From assembly GCA_002293585.1 (NCBI GenBank), contig DBDM01000125.1:1063-7089 (forward strand): a DNA stretch of 6,027 bases, written 5' to 3'. The translations under genes and the position numbers were made by a program. The notes under the pieces were generated by a model. It saw only the letters and a program-made list of their open reading frames with translations, did no database searches and was not told the origin of the DNA. The DNA is from Bacteroidales bacterium UBA932. Its GTDB lineage: Bacteria > Bacteroidota > Bacteroidia > Bacteroidales > UBA932. The number at the start of each line of letters is the position of its first letter. Position 1 is the first letter of the stretch. Positions 5,944 through 6,027 of the stretch are shown here, piece after piece.

Positions 5944-6027
5944 CTTATTATTTTTCTGATGATTATATATATTAGTAATAATAAAGTTACATTTAGTAAC
6001 ACGATTATTATATATATACATAATGCA
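5944..6027 (-). promoter_or_regulatory. AT-rich hydF upstream region with a GTTAC-N5-GTAAC palindrome
   Basis: The stretch before hydF is very AT-rich, with (TA)n runs at about 5964-5971 and 6009-6018. Between them lies a perfect 5-bp inverted repeat with a 5-bp spacer, GTTACATTTAGTAAC (5986-6000). On the minus strand a TAACTTTA (5989-5982) resembles the TAnnTTTG -7 box with one mismatch and overlaps one arm. No convincing -33 element is visible. A regulator bound at the palindrome would cover this promoter. The promoter assignment is tentative; the palindrome itself is seen directly. Confidence 0.4.

Noticed and set aside
5944..6021. The 26-residue N-terminal extension of hydF from the ATG at 6021.
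   Set aside because: It encodes Asn/Ile/Tyr-rich residues from AT-rich DNA and precedes the usual HydF N-terminus; the ATG at 5943 fits the family.
1..6027. Mobile element, CRISPR array, tRNA or rRNA.
   Set aside because: No transposase motifs, paired terminal repeats, regularly spaced repeats or RNA gene signatures were seen while reading both strands.

Overview
The window looks like the chromosome of a Bacteroidota member, most likely order Bacteroidales. Three things point there. The promoter-like boxes match the Bacteroidota consensus TAnnTTTG and no E. coli-type -10/-35 pairs stand out. Start codons follow A-rich leaders, with no strong Shine-Dalgarno sequence. All three signal peptides end in an A-x-A site followed directly by Gln, as expected from the Bacteroidota 'Q-rule'. 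Genus cannot be fixed from the sequence alone.

Layout. A divergent AT-rich intergenic region (2055-2247) separates two pairs of envelope genes. Leftward on the minus strand run a four-helix membrane protein with a C-terminal bacterial SH3-like domain (2054-1065) and, 22 bp further on, a secreted protein of unknown function that runs off the left edge (1042 to 1). Rightward on the plus strand run two secreted, helix-rich proteins (2248-3393 and 3405-4604) only 11 bp apart. These two are diverged tandem paralogs. They share a TPQxLI opening motif, a QNMS segment and a C-terminal helical domain, but each carries its own N-terminal insertion: Met-rich helical repeats in the first, an amphipathic Lys/Asp/Ala helix plus a Gln/Pro linker in the second. 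Two TATCTTTG boxes point outward from a shared 41-bp AT-rich spacer and probably drive the two pairs.

The right third, on the minus strand, holds hydF (5943-4729), the GTPase and [4Fe-4S] scaffold used to mature [FeFe]-hydrogenase. This implies an anaerobic, hydrogen-metabolising or hydrogen-capable lifestyle. Its HydF cluster motif has Gln where many homologs have His. A possible 46-residue single-pass membrane peptide (4732-4592) overlaps the hydF stop codon by ATGA and runs head-on into the end of the second paralog. The AT-rich hydF leader contains a perfect GTTAC-N5-GTAAC inverted repeat that could be an operator.

No RNA genes, insertion sequences, CRISPR arrays or clear intrinsic terminators were seen. 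The least described part is the four-gene envelope block. No function can be assigned to it from sequence beyond location and fold type.
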